Position numbers and translations under genes: made by a program. The notes under the pieces are model-generated. The model saw nothing but the letters and a program-made list of their open reading frames with translations. It had not been told where the DNA came from and searched no databases. A stretch of 64,000 bases of DNA, taken from NCBI GenBank assembly GCA_037013495.1, contig CM072802.1:44058501-44122500 (forward strand), written 5' to 3'. Source of the stretch: Hippophae tibetana (Eukaryota; Streptophyta; Magnoliopsida; Rosales; Elaeagnaceae). Shown one piece after another: positions 25,901 through 37,059 of the stretch (the stretch's first letter is position 1; each line of letters begins with the position of its first letter).

Positions 25901-26262
25901 AAATCATGTACATTTGTTTTTTGTAGGTTCCACAACAAAATAATAAAGTCATGTGTGGTTATTATGTCATGAAGTTTATGAGCGAAATCATCACAAATAT
26001 CAAAATTTCAATTGATGATGTGGTAATATATTTTACCCATATACAGAATTTGTTTTAACATATTTGAGTTGTTTTTGTAAATACATGAAATTATATTCTT
26101 ATTTTGATTTTAAATACATGTATTTCTTTGGTTGGAACAAGACGGGTTACGACTAGCAAATTTTTGATGATTTATGAGAGGAATGGGCAGAACACATGGT
26201 TCAAATTATATCATCACAAGAAGAATCAGGAGGTGATTTTGATGATCTTGAATAGCATATGA
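22955..26262 (+). pseudogene. Second CACTA gene of E1: En/Spm plant domain plus Ulp1-like protease, broken
   Basis: The first part (22955-24080) begins MDPRVTELVDPNDP. It carries the plant transposase family of PF03004 type (KSKCYKIENKAWKEYKNSRL, HPDCVRGGSQYDGYMEY), with introns near 23230-23298, 23614-23710 and 23826-23917. Then come a Pro/Met/Ser-rich linker with a minisatellite (24180-24500), a DUF8039-like block (24600-24820; HWRIVIDQSLLHDCPLPMP) and a basic block (24961-25152). The last part is a C48 (Ulp1-like) protease domain (25170-26262) with HAWYCDS, MCGYYVMKF and a C-terminal EEWAEHMVQIISS. The family normally uses a His-Asp-Cys triad. Here the Trp after the expected His codon is a stop (25575), and several other stops occur. 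Its partner in E2 is less damaged at the protease end. Confidence 0.75.
24205..24276 (+). repeat. 21-bp coding minisatellite in E1
   Basis: Three units (24205-24225, 24226-24246, 24247-24267) and part of a fourth repeat ATGCCACCATCCATGCCAAG with small changes, encoding MPPSMPG-type heptads in the frame that starts at 24187. E2 has only one such unit at the matching place (around 37990), so the copies differ by expansion or contraction. Confidence 0.8.
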
Positions 26263-26448
26263 CAAAATAACGGTAATTTTTTTAATGATTTAATTTCTCT
26301 ATTCCTGTGTCTGAAGTCTCTTGTTTGATGGATGTTTTGTTTGATGGATGCTTATGTGCTCATGTATTGAGGAGAATGCATTGTTTTATGGACCTGTTTT
26401 TGGCCCAAACTTCATCTAATCTCTCTTGCCTACTTTCCTTATGATAAC

Positions 26449-26775
26449 ATCATGGTAGCATTTTATTAATCATTTGTTTATAAATATGAAGTTATTTGGA
26501 ATCTCTGCTGGTATTTTTAATGTTATAATGAACTCTAATATGAAGTCAGGTGTAATTCATATTTTGTTACTTGGCTTGTATGAGTTTTGGTGCCCATGAA
26601 TGTATTACAAAATTGTTCTATGTGTTTAAGGGCACCAAAACTCATACAAGCCTAGTAACAAATCGAAATTACACTTGATTTCATATTTATAACTCATTAT
26701 AGCATTAAAAATACTAAGAGATATTCCAGATAACTTCATATTTATATACAAATGATTAATAAAGTGCTAATATGA
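26449..26775. repeat. Near-palindromic foldback element (hairpin MITE)
   Basis: Arms of about 145 bp (26450-26595 and 26630-26775) are inverted copies, roughly nine in ten bases matching by eye, around a 34-nt loop. For example TATGAGTTTTGGTGCCC at 26579-26595 pairs with GGGCACCAAAACTCATA at 26630. It sits between the broken 3' edge of CACTA E1 and gypsy piece B. A transcript would fold into a long perfect-looking stem. Exact ends and target duplication are unclear. Confidence 0.75.
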
Positions 26776-26839
26776 GTTCGAAGGGTTATATCACTTGGAT
26801 GTCGCTGTGGTAATCTCTTTTTTATGGTAATATTTATAA

Positions 26840-29093
26840 TGATTTAATATAGTTAAAAATTAAGTTAAAATTATAAGAAAAAGTTAAAAATTAATTTTTT
26901 TTTATTAATAACATAATCAGTACTAACCAAGAGTGCTTCTAATAAATAATGGTAGAACAAATCTTCCTTAAAAACCATCATCTTAGATAGAGCAACGTTC
27001 CTAGGAAATATTACTCACACAAAAGTATTGAAGAACTAGTCACCTAGATAGAGCACCTTTATATCTTTACTTAATATGCTATTATAGAGTTCATTTTTTG
27101 CTTTAATTTTTATTTTTAAAAATAAATTTAAAAATTAAAAGGAAATTAAACTTTAAAAAAATTATTTTTTATTTTTTATAGAAAAGAAAATAATTAAATA
27201 AATTCAAGTTTAAATTGTTTTTAAAATTTTAAATTTAAAAATCAATTTAAAATTTTTGGATTTACTATTGACAAAACAATAGCTCTAGACTTTTGATTTT
27301 TTTTAAATTTTAAATTTAAATTTTTTATTTTTTATTTACTATTTATTTAGATGTTTTTTATAATTTTTAAATTTCAATATAGAAATTATTAAAATGTAAA
27401 ATTTTAAATTATTTATTTGCTTTTTATTTAAATTTTTTTAAAATTTTAAATTTTAAATTATTTATTAACTGGTTTTTTAGATTTGTTTTAAAATTTTAAA
27501 TTTTAAATATTTGTTTATTTATTTATTTTTGTAAATTACAATTATTTACAACACTTATAGTTTTTAAAATTTTAATAAAAAATTTAAAAACACTATTCCA
27601 TCCTATCAAAGGAGCCAAAAACTTAATGATACAAAATCGATATCAAGTTAGCAATATCGATTTTACAGATACTTTGGTTTTATATTTGTAAAATTCTAAC
27701 AAGTGCATAAATCATTTTATAGAAAATGACAAGTATACTTTCAAAGTCGAACTAATGAAGGAATATATATAGTTTTTAATTTATTATTTAAACTTTTTTT
27801 AAAAAATTAAATCATAAATATCCTGTCACGATATTTTGATTTTTGTGTTTCCTAATCTAATAACATAAAAAAAATATGGATTTAATAAAAAATTATGCAT
27901 ATTTTTATCATTCATAAGAGTGGAGTATTTATGGATATAATAATTAACTTAATTATATTTCATCATATTGTTTAGGTTATTAAAGATATAAATTGATTTT
28001 TATTGATTTTTTTATTTTTAGTATAAAAGTTTACTTAGGCGGGGCTCAAATATTTTTGTTTAATTTTAATTAACTAATATCCATAGGTGGAGTCTATTAA
28101 TTAATTATATATTAAATTTGAGCTTTATTTTTATAAAAATTACAAACCATCTAATCACAGCTTTAGACGGAGTTAGTTAATTAGACTTTATTCAATATGT
28201 CTAAATTGAACCTAAGAATTTAATTATCCTTGTACTAACTTTTAACTTTTAAAACCATTACTAAAACTATGTTGTCAATACATTTAATATTTTACAAGCA
28301 TAACAACTTTATCATTATATCATATTTACAAAAAAACCAATCATGTTATATTTAATCATAGACAAAATAAATATAAGATATAAGAATAAAACATAAAAAT
28401 AACTATAAAAAATTCATTTTAAAATTATACCTCAAAAAATTCTTACAGAACCTTGATGCTAATTTCGTTTATGAAAAACCTCTAAACCGATTTGCATTTT
28501 CATTTATTGAATCAAAAACTAGAAATCTATAAAAAGCATAACTAGTTCTTCTCATAAAGTGAAGAACTTTAAAACTAAAAAAACTAAGAACTAGAGAGAA
28601 AGCTAGAGAGAGAAGAGGGATTTTTAGGTATTTGAGAGGTGAGTTTTACAATGAGAGAGATAGTCCTTTTATGGATGAGGAAAAGGACAAAACAAGTGGG
28701 AAAATATCTCAAAAATTGATTTTAGACTTTTTTTGGACAAGTTGGTATGCATGTAGGGGGTGAGATTTGTAGTAAACGGGCATTGGAGTGTATGAGTGTA
28801 TGTAGGACAGGCACGGGCTTGTACTGAAGGGCATGGAACTTGACACGGTTGTGTGCTGGCTACGTGTAGGGCTCGACATTTTTGACATTTTTTTTACCAT
28901 TTTGTCCAATTATTACATTTTTTTTTACCTTTTCTCATTGTTTTTGTCAACATATTTGTGAAATATTGCCTCGTGATTTCGAAAAGATATTAATATAAAA
29001 ATATGATAAAATCATATAAATATAAATCTATTTAATCAATTAAAGTATATTAAATCATGGTAACTTTAGTACTTTTTAAGCTCTCATAACATT
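26840..29093 (-). mobile_element. Ty3-gypsy fossil B: 5' LTR, primer site, start of internal region
   Basis: On the minus strand an LTR (about 29093 to 27640) parallels LTR A with roughly four in five bases matching over the clearest 110 bp. It is followed at about 27625-27605 by TTTTTGGCTCCTTTGATAGG, a decayed form of the TGGCGCCGTTGCCGGGGA primer site of plant gypsy elements. AT-rich internal DNA follows. A block at 26890-27080 repeats the block at 17485-17670 of piece A (AACATAATCAGTA, ACCAAGAGTGCT, GAACTAGTC). No coding region remains. Old and broken. Confidence 0.6.
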
Positions 29094-30705
29094 CTTATCA
29101 ACCAATGCTGTTAAATTTTTTTTTTCATCTCAACCTTTGATCTAAAGTTGATTTGATGGTCTAGATTCCAATTATGCCTAATTTCACCCTCTAATTGCCA
29201 CAAAAACCTGAATGAGCCAAAATAAACATATTTTTTTATCCATTTTTGGAGCCAAAAAGAGAGAAAAATATAGAAAAATTCAAAAAAAAAATATAATTTT
29301 GGTAGAGATTCAAGAGAAGATATTTGCTATAATTCAATAGATTAATTGTATTTATTCTTCTTCTTCGTTCTTTATCAATTTTTATGTCATTATTTATGAA
29401 AAATGTGAGCATTATGAACAAATCTATTTAATTACCTCTATGGATCAATTGTTGGCCAAACAACTAATATCATAAAAAATCAGATTAAATAATATAATTA
29501 AATTAAAATCATAATTTAGGTGAAATATTATATCATCAATATATCTTTTAATAATAATTCTTATAAAAATTCTTGAAAAATAATATACCTCAAAATAGAT
29601 TTAGACTGTAATTATTTAATATCCATGAGTTAATACTCTAAATCAAATTTAAGTAATTAAATCATAAATCTAACTTTCCTGTTTATTATGAAAAATACTT
29701 TGTCAAAATATTTTTCATTTACAAACTTTGTTTTACTCTTGATAAAGAAATAAAACTTAATTTATTTTATAAAAATGTTTAGACTATTTTAATATTTTAC
29801 AAGCATAATAAAATTACTAATATCTCATATTATTTATAGCCACACATGCATATTTTAATAAATGATAAATAAATTAAACATATAGCATGTAAAATAACAA
29901 ATATAGATCATATGAAAAGAATACATTTAAATATACCTCAACAGAGTCTTAGTATTGTTTCTATTCTAAAGAACCTCCAAATTGAATTGCCAAGTGCATT
30001 TATTGAATTGAAACTAAAATTATTACATAAATTAAAAATTTTTCAGCTCTCAACTGAGAGAAGAACTTTAAAATAGATTAAAAAAAGAAGCTCAAAAAGC
30101 TTTAAAATATCAAGAAGAATGAAGTTGTGGGATATGGATTACAATAAAATATGGTCCTATATATAGATGGAGGAAATGAGAGAAATATCGATTATTTAGA
30201 CTGACGCCACAACATACAAATGTTTCACACCATACCATACATAATCTAAGCATGATTTTGGCTTGATCCATTACATTTGTGCCATGGCATACAATATTTT
30301 CATGTCATAACCCGCATAGAATCTGGGATGCATTGATGTCAATCTTTTTGCCTCACATTGTTTCACACGTATTTTCCACGCCTCAACATGCATTGTTATG
30401 ATCAATTTTGAACCCATATTTTATTGTATCTATTTTTATTGTTTGGAAAATAAATATTGTTTTACATTTATTACCTTTTAAACTTTTAAATTGTGATGAA
30501 GTTCTTTCAAATATATTCTTCAAGTGTGTGATCAATTTAATCCTTTTTGAAGCTAAAATACATGAAAAACAACAATACATACCCACGATTCCAAAAAGAG
30601 AGATTTATTTAAAATGATAGTAAAATTAAGAAAATACAAATCTATTTAATCATTAAGCATAGAATCATGATATATTTAGCACTTTTGAGCACTTAACAGC
30701 TTTTG
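29094..30705 (-). mobile_element. Ty3-gypsy fossil C: further LTR of the same family
   Basis: The right edge (TGTTAAGTGCTCAAAAGTGC on the minus strand at about 30704) corresponds to the start of LTRs A and B. The stretch 29520-30700 follows the same order of blocks, including AATAATTCTTATAAAAA, ACCTCCAAA and the AACTGAGAGAAGAAC-like turn near 30050. The left boundary is uncertain (29100-29500 is hard to place). It abuts a copia fragment at 30706, suggesting it was inserted there. Old. Confidence 0.5.
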
Positions 30706-32640
30706 GCATATATTATCAAGAGAATTTTGGTCCAGTAGTTAAGTCTACTACCATAAGAGCTACATTGGCTATTGTAATTGCCAAAGGGTGGATATTAAGA
30801 CAGGTGAATGTTAACAATGCTTTTTCTAAATGATGATCTTTTGGAGGATGTTTACATATGTCAACTTCTTGGTTTTGATTCCATCGATGGTTCTCAAGTG
30901 TACAAACTTAACAAGGTTTTGCATGGCCTTAAGAAAAACCCTAAGGCTTGGTCCCAAAAGCTTCATTCTTGTTTGTTTAGTGTGGGATTTCAAAATTCCA
31001 AAATTCCAAATTCTCTCTTTTTGAAGTTCTCCTCTGATTTCTTGCTTGTGGTTTTGGTATTTGTATATTTGTAGATGACATCATAATAATTGGTGCTCAT
31101 TCACCCTAAATTGATGCATTTGTGCCTTATCTTAATTTCAAATTTTCCTTAAAGGACTTAGGCATTCTTGATTACTTTCTACGTGTTCAAGTCAGGTATG
31201 TTGATTGTGGTTTGTGCTTGTCTCAACAAAAGCATAGTTAGAATATTCTAAGTTTCACTAACTTGGAGGATAAAAAACCAGTTTCTACTCTTATTATTTC
31301 TGGTAAATAGTTTAGCTATTTTGATGGTGTTTTCCTCTTTGATCTTAGTAAGTATAAAGGAGTTGTTGGCTCTCTTCACTATCTAACTTTGACAAGACTG
31401 ATATTACCTTTAGGATTAAAAAATTGTGCCAGTTTATGGCTGCTCCTACTAAGGTACATTGGCTAGCTGTGAATAAATTGTTGAGATATCTAAAGGACAC
31501 CTAGAACTATTCCCTTACTCTTTCTAAATCCAATGCTCTTGAATTGATAGGGTAATGTGATGCTAATTATATAGTTCCCACAATGACAGACACAACATTA
31601 GTGCATACTACACTTTTCTTTATGACTATCTAATCTCTTGGAAATCTTCCAAGCAAAGAGTTATGCCTCATAATAGCATTAAGAGAATATCGTCCAACGA
31701 CAATGGCTTGTGCAAAGCTCATTTGGATTAGGTATCTTCTTTCTTATCTTGCTCTTCCTTTTTCTATTCCACCAATGCTCTTGACAAATAATATTGGTGC
31801 AAATTCCTTATCTCATAACCTACTTTTTCACACAAGAATGAAGCATATAGAGGTTGATCATCATTTCATTCATGATCAGGTGGTTCAGGGTTTGTTGGTC
31901 ATTGGTCATATGTCTTCTTCTGAGCAGGTGGTCAATTGCTTGACTAAAAGCTTTGCCTACTGCTCCATTTTGTATCTTAAGCCCAAACTAATGATTTTTG
32001 TTCAAAATCTTTAGTTTTAGGGATTGGTTGTATATCAGTGTGTACACTTGTTGTAGTGGATGTGTGTTTCTGATATAGTTTGTTATTAGTTAGTTAGTAA
32101 TTTTTTGCACACCAAAGTGAGGTCACTGATGTCGAAAATCAAAACCAACATAATAAATGAAGTAATTGAAGGATGTAGAAAAATAAATGGAGTGGTTAAA
32201 AGATGTAAAGAAATAAATAGGATGGTTGAAGGTTGTAGAAAAAAGAGGTGTGTAGATAATATTTGTATGGCTAAACTTATTTCTTAGTTTTATATTTCTG
32301 TGGTGTAGATTGCATGGTGAGGACTATAAATAGCCTACCCTGCATTTGGTTTAATCATTCAATTAAAAACAAATAATTCTTTGTATTCTTAGTTTGAGTG
32401 TGAGTTGAGAGTTTTCTCTTTGAGTGTTTGTATTTCTCTTCAATTTGTGAGTTACCTTTGAAAGATGTTATAGTGGGTATAATACAAATAGTTTGTTTAT
32501 TTGTTTGAATCCAATATTAGTAAATTTAGAGTTATGTATTCTAAATTTTACTTAATAACTAATACTATAAATATCAGTGCTAGATCATTTTTTCAATATG
32601 TTTTTCAATAAGAAATCAGTGAGGTATAATTCTAAGAACA
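30706..32640 (+). mobile_element. Ty1-copia fossil: RT, RNase H and 3' LTR
   Basis: Reverse-transcriptase blocks start at 30710 (QVNVNNAFSK-like stretch, EDVYICQLLGFD at 30846, YKLNKVLHGLKKNP at 30900, then a VDDIIIIG-type box near 31070). RNase H traces run to about 32015 (RMKHIEVDHHFIHDQV at 31840). An LTR-like stretch follows, with TATA-like GACTATAAATAG at about 32322 and A-rich processing signals to about 32640. Gag, protease and integrase are missing on the left, where gypsy LTR C begins. Broken several times. Confidence 0.7.
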
Positions 32641-32794
32641 TCATCTATTTAAGATTTTCTAACATTTCAAACTAATACAAATTTGTAAAAAATAAATAAA
32701 TATATATATAAAGATATCCATACTCAAACATGTATTCAAAAATTAAAAATACTATTTTAAAAAAAGGAAATATTGAAGGGAAGTAAGTACAAAT

Positions 32795-34998
32795 TAGGGG
32801 TGAGCAAAATATCCGATCAATCCAAAAAATCCGATCAAATCTGAAAAAATTGAGTGGTTTCGATCCGAAGTCGGATCGGATTCGGATTAGATTTTATCAA
32901 TCCGATCGGATTCGGATTCGGTTTAAAAATATTCAAATTCATATAATCTGATCTGATCCGATATATTTAATATATTATTTAAAATATATATATAATAATA
33001 TTATAATAAATAATAAACTAATTTAATATACTCTACGATTCCATCTCTTTAATCTTAACAAAACTGAAACCCTAATTAAATTTTTATCAGCCACCATCTC
33101 TCTCTGTCTCTCATACTCGAGTCGACTCTACCCCCGCCGTTGGTTCCAGTCGCTGCATTCGAGTCGATGTTTGTCTGTTGCTGCTCGGTGTTCATTGTTC
33201 GCCTATTGTCTGTTGCTTGTCACCGTTCGTTGTACCCCTTAGCTCTTTAGAGACCATTACTATTTCGGCTTCATTCTTTCTTCAAAATCCAGTAAGATTT
33301 TGCTCTTTTGTAGTTGGGTTTTTATTATTTTGATGTTTAGCTTTCTGGGTCTTGTTAGTTTCTTTCATTATTTTCTTGATCTCGCTCAGTATACAATCTG
33401 GGTTTTGTTAATTTGGTTGGTTTGATTCATAGAGATGTGAATTTGATGGGTTTTGAAAGTGAGAGTTTGATTGTACATTATTGTTGAGAAAAATGGATGA
33501 ATTTCATTAGATTTAGAAATCGGTTTATTCAAAATGGAGATTCATTTTACCCAGATCTATAAGTATTGTTAATTCATTGAGTTGCTTGAGCTTTTGTCAG
33601 ATTTTTTGTTGCGTTGATTTCGTAACAATGAGAGTTCAGTTTTGTTGCGTCCTCATTACTGTGTACCTATACTTCTAATTATTTTTCCGGGATTTGCTGC
33701 TTTCAATGCCCAAGTGGTAATTTAATTTGTATACTTGTATCTTGGATTAGCATCAAATAACTTTTTGGCGTGTCATAAGCTGTAACTACATTGATTTTGA
33801 CTGGTATGTGAAGCAAATAGCAACTTTATATTTATTTAAGTTACTTTATGTTGATAGCTTTACAAATATATGCTCTTTAACTCCCAGATCATAAGTTTCG
33901 GTATAGCAACGAATCTCCAATTACTTCATAGTTCATGCTGGTTCATGGCCTCTATTTGTACGACTTTTTGCCTCAAGGTAAAAAAGTGAGTACCTATAAC
34001 ATGTTGCACAGTGCCCTTTCATGATTTATGAGATGATGATGTACTGGGAACTTCAACTAACTGTGACATTGTTTGGTGCACTAAAGTATTATATCAAAAC
34101 TTTCCACGATCTAAATGCTTCATTGCTATAAAATGAATGTATTTTATACTATATTTATTGATTGGTTAATTAGAAATGTCTTTGATCTTTGTCTGATTTT
34201 TGAGTAATATATTGCCAGAGATAAATCTTGTCCTAAATAATATAACGATATGTTCTGCTAGTTTTGTGATGGTATTTTGGTCTCTTTTACAGGTTGGCAT
34301 TCAATTTTTCAAGTTGGGATCTTTAAGGGCTTGATGGTATTGGAACCTTGAATGATTATTGTTATTATTAATTTTGGAGAGTGAAGTTAATTTATGTAAT
34401 TGATATTTAATTTTTTGGAGTTAAATTATGTAATTCATGTTGAATTTTTTTCTTTTTGATTATTTTTGTTGAATTATTTTTAATCATGTTGTCTACTTTT
34501 TAATTTGTATGAAAAATATTTTTATTTTAGATTTTTTTATTTTATGTAATTTTTCATTTTATATGTTGAAATTATATCATATTTGTATTTGTTCGGATTG
34601 ACATTTATAGCGGTTCGGGTCAGATTGATATTTCATAATTTACTTATTTATGTATTTTTTTAATAGATTTAAATTAAAATTTTGACCACATCCGATCGGA
34701 TTAGAATTTAAAGCGGATTTGGATTGAATAATTTTCGGATTGGATCGGATTCGGATTTGTTCGGATTGACATATACAATGGATCGGATTCAGATTGACAT
34801 TTAAAGCGGATTCAGATTGATTAATTTTTGTATTGAATAATTTTCGGATCGGATTGACTTAAAATTAGCGGTTTTGGATTTGTTCGGATTGGCATGTACA
34901 GCAGATCGGATTCAGATTAATAATTCATAATTTGTTTCTGATCGGATCAGATTCGAATTGTTCTAAAACTTGCGGTTTCAAACCGATGCTCACCCCTA
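32795..34998. mobile_element. Non-autonomous hAT element, 2.2 kb, with 8-bp target duplication
   Basis: The termini TAGGGGTGAGCA and TGCTCACCCCTA are inverted repeats, and GTACAAAT flanks both sides (32787-32794 and 34999-35006), exactly the 8-bp duplication made by hAT transposases. Both ends carry arrays of CGGATCGGATTCGGATT words (32860-32930 and 34590-34980). The core (33040-34420) has a pyrimidine-rich, GC-richer block at 33080-33270 resembling a plant 5' leader, a splice-donor-like CCAGTAAGATT near 33290, an acceptor-like TTTTACAGGTTGG near 34293, and a 3'-end-like tail. No transposase is encoded. Confidence 0.9.
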
Positions 34999-35006
34999 GT
35001 ACAAAT

Positions 35007-35423
35007 CATACAATTAAAGGGGGAAGGGTACAAATCATACACACTTTATAGTACTTTTCAAAGTGTCACCAAATGGAACAGAAGTCTTGTTTTTTATTTT
35101 AAGTTTTGGGTAAATAATGAACAGAAGTTTTTATTGTACATGTTCGATATCGATGAAATCACAATTCACAACCAAACTTGATTTCAAATTGGCTGTTTGA
35201 AAAGGGAGAAAATAAATAAAAGAGCGAGTTGACTTAAAAATTATTGTGTTTTGGTATCTATTTATATGACGTTGTGACAAGCTTTGAAACCAAAGAATCA
35301 ATTTCTTAGACGTTATATTGTATGGAATTTACTTAAATTGGTCATGTTGTTTAAAGGCGCGGTACATGAAACAAGTCTGGATTTTCAATTTACATAAATT
35401 GGATCTCACTTGTACGTTGCACA
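35007..35423. other. Spacer between hAT and CACTA E2, ending in a 53-bp repeat unit
   Basis: No gene is recognised. The last 53 bp (35371-35423, GGATCTCACTTGTACGTTGC near its end) recur with few changes just beyond the other end of E2 at 44139-44190. E2 therefore sits at the joint of an older tandem duplication. The 3 bp ACA at 35421-35423 is the left copy of E2's target duplication. Confidence 0.7.
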
Positions 35424-35978
35424 CACTACTACAAAAATAGGCATTAAAGTCGGTTAAAAACCGAATTTAAATTGAGTGACTTAAAATGTAAAGTCGGTTC
35501 ATCGCATGAACCGACTTACACGTACATTTTATGAATTTTTTTTATTTTTATTCTCATTTTTTGTATTATTCAATATATATAGCATAAAAAACTAAAATAT
35601 AAATAATAATACATAATTAAAAATTTAAATATAATTAATTACTTGATAATTAAATTTATTACAAAAACAAATAATGTATATACATTACATATAGTTAACT
35701 TAAATTACAAATAAAATAATATCGTCAAAGTGTAATTGGAATTGAATAAGCTGCTTGGTTGGCAATCACCAACATTATGACAAGAAAACTACACAAAAAA
35801 CAGCTGATCTATATAACAATTCATATTCCCCTGCATACATGAGCACATAAACATCAATCAAACAATGCATTCCCCTAAATACATGAGCATATAATCATCC
35901 ATCAAACAAGTAACTTCAGACACAAGAATAGATAGAGAAATTAAATCATTAAAAAATTTACTGTTATGTTGTCATATG

Positions 35979-36860
35979 CTATCCAATATCATAAGAATCT
36001 TCTCCTGATTCTTCTTGTGATGATATAATTTGAACCATATGTTCTGCACATTCCTCTCGTAAATCATCAAAAATTTGCTGGTCATAGCCCGTCTTGTTCC
36101 AACCAAAGAACTACATGTATTTAAAATCAACCATTAAATATAATTTCATTTATTTACAAAAAATAACTCATATATGTTAAAAACTTTTATGTATATGGGT
36201 AAAAGATATTACCACATCATCGATCAGAATTTTGATATTTGTGATGATTTAGCTCATAAACTTCATGACATAATAACCACACATGACTCCATTATTTTGT
36301 TGTGGAACCTACAAAAAACAAGTGTACATGATTTTTCATATTCGAATATCTTTATTATTCAATTGTAAAATTAATAAAATTATTAAAATTGGTTGGTACA
36401 TACCATAACTTTTGTCCATATAAGCTTATGAGATCTTTTAAGGGCAATGTCCCTAAACTTGTTCCATAACTTCCATGCCCTATCAAGGTTTAAAACAGTT
36501 ATTTTTTATTAAATATTACAAAAAATAATAGAAGAAACTAATATGTAGCTATAACTCTTATATTTCAACAACTGCTTTTGTATCTTTACTCAGTTCTATG
36601 GAAGCTGAGTCACAGTACCAAGCATGATTATTGAACAGATCAATGATTACCAACATCCAATGATCTTAGCCTTGTTCAAACCTTAATGGCCAAGAGATGA
36701 TCAACTTTTGATTTCTGTTAAGCGTTAATGCCCTATCACATAATTTTTTAGCTCTGATGCTAACATTCTTTTCTTGATATTGATTGACATATGAAGAATC
36801 ATAGAACATTGCTAAATGTGATGAGTGATTATGTTGAAGTCGATAATAGCACGTCCTATA
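35979..36860 (-). pseudogene. Ulp1-like (C48) cysteine protease part of E2 second gene
   Basis: Catalytic domain of the SUMO-protease type fused to a CACTA gene product. Visible on the minus strand: DHWMLVIIDLFNNHAWYCDS (36665-36605; His of DHW and Asp of CDS), then VPQQNNGVMCGYYVMKF with the Cys codon at 36281-36279, and the C-terminus EECAEHMVQIISSQEESG before a TAG at 35981-35979. All three triad residues are present, unlike E1, where a stop follows the His codon. Introns with GT-AG borders separate the blocks. Upstream frames are damaged, so the full gene is not open. The role of these proteases in transposition is not established. Confidence 0.7.
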
Positions 36861-36864
36861 TAAA

Positions 36865-36867
<3 letters not shown>

Positions 36868-36906
<39 letters not shown>
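36868..36906. repeat. TA microsatellite
   Basis: A run of about 19 TA units inside an intron of the E2 protease region. The matching place in E1 (25352-25370) has a much shorter run. Confidence 0.9.
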
Positions 36907-36911
<5 letters not shown>

Positions 36912-37059
36912 GATAATATATATATAATTATATATGTTCTACATAAATGAAAGAAAAATAAATAGATTGAGGACTCACCTTGTCCATACTTGAATTATAC
37001 TTAAATCGATCATTTGATATTCAAATAGTTACAATATGCACTCGATCGATATATAAGTT

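Larger units (their letters stand above)
18087..26395 (+). mobile_element. CACTA (En/Spm) transposon E1, both termini missing
   Basis: The sequence is parallel to the complete element E2 (35424-44132, reverse orientation). The match starts in the 5' subterminal region (TTATAATGAATTTAAAGTCG, 18090) and ends about 26390, inside the stretch corresponding to E2's other end. The terminal CACTACTACAAAAA repeats are absent at both edges. Contents in order: subterminal palindromic GTCGG/CCGAC units (18100-18620), a leader with pyrimidine-rich exon-like sequence (18620-18890), the TNP2-type transposase gene, and the second gene with its Ulp1-like protease. Both genes are interrupted by in-frame stops, so the element is non-functional. 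Gypsy pieces flank it on both sides. Confidence 0.85.
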
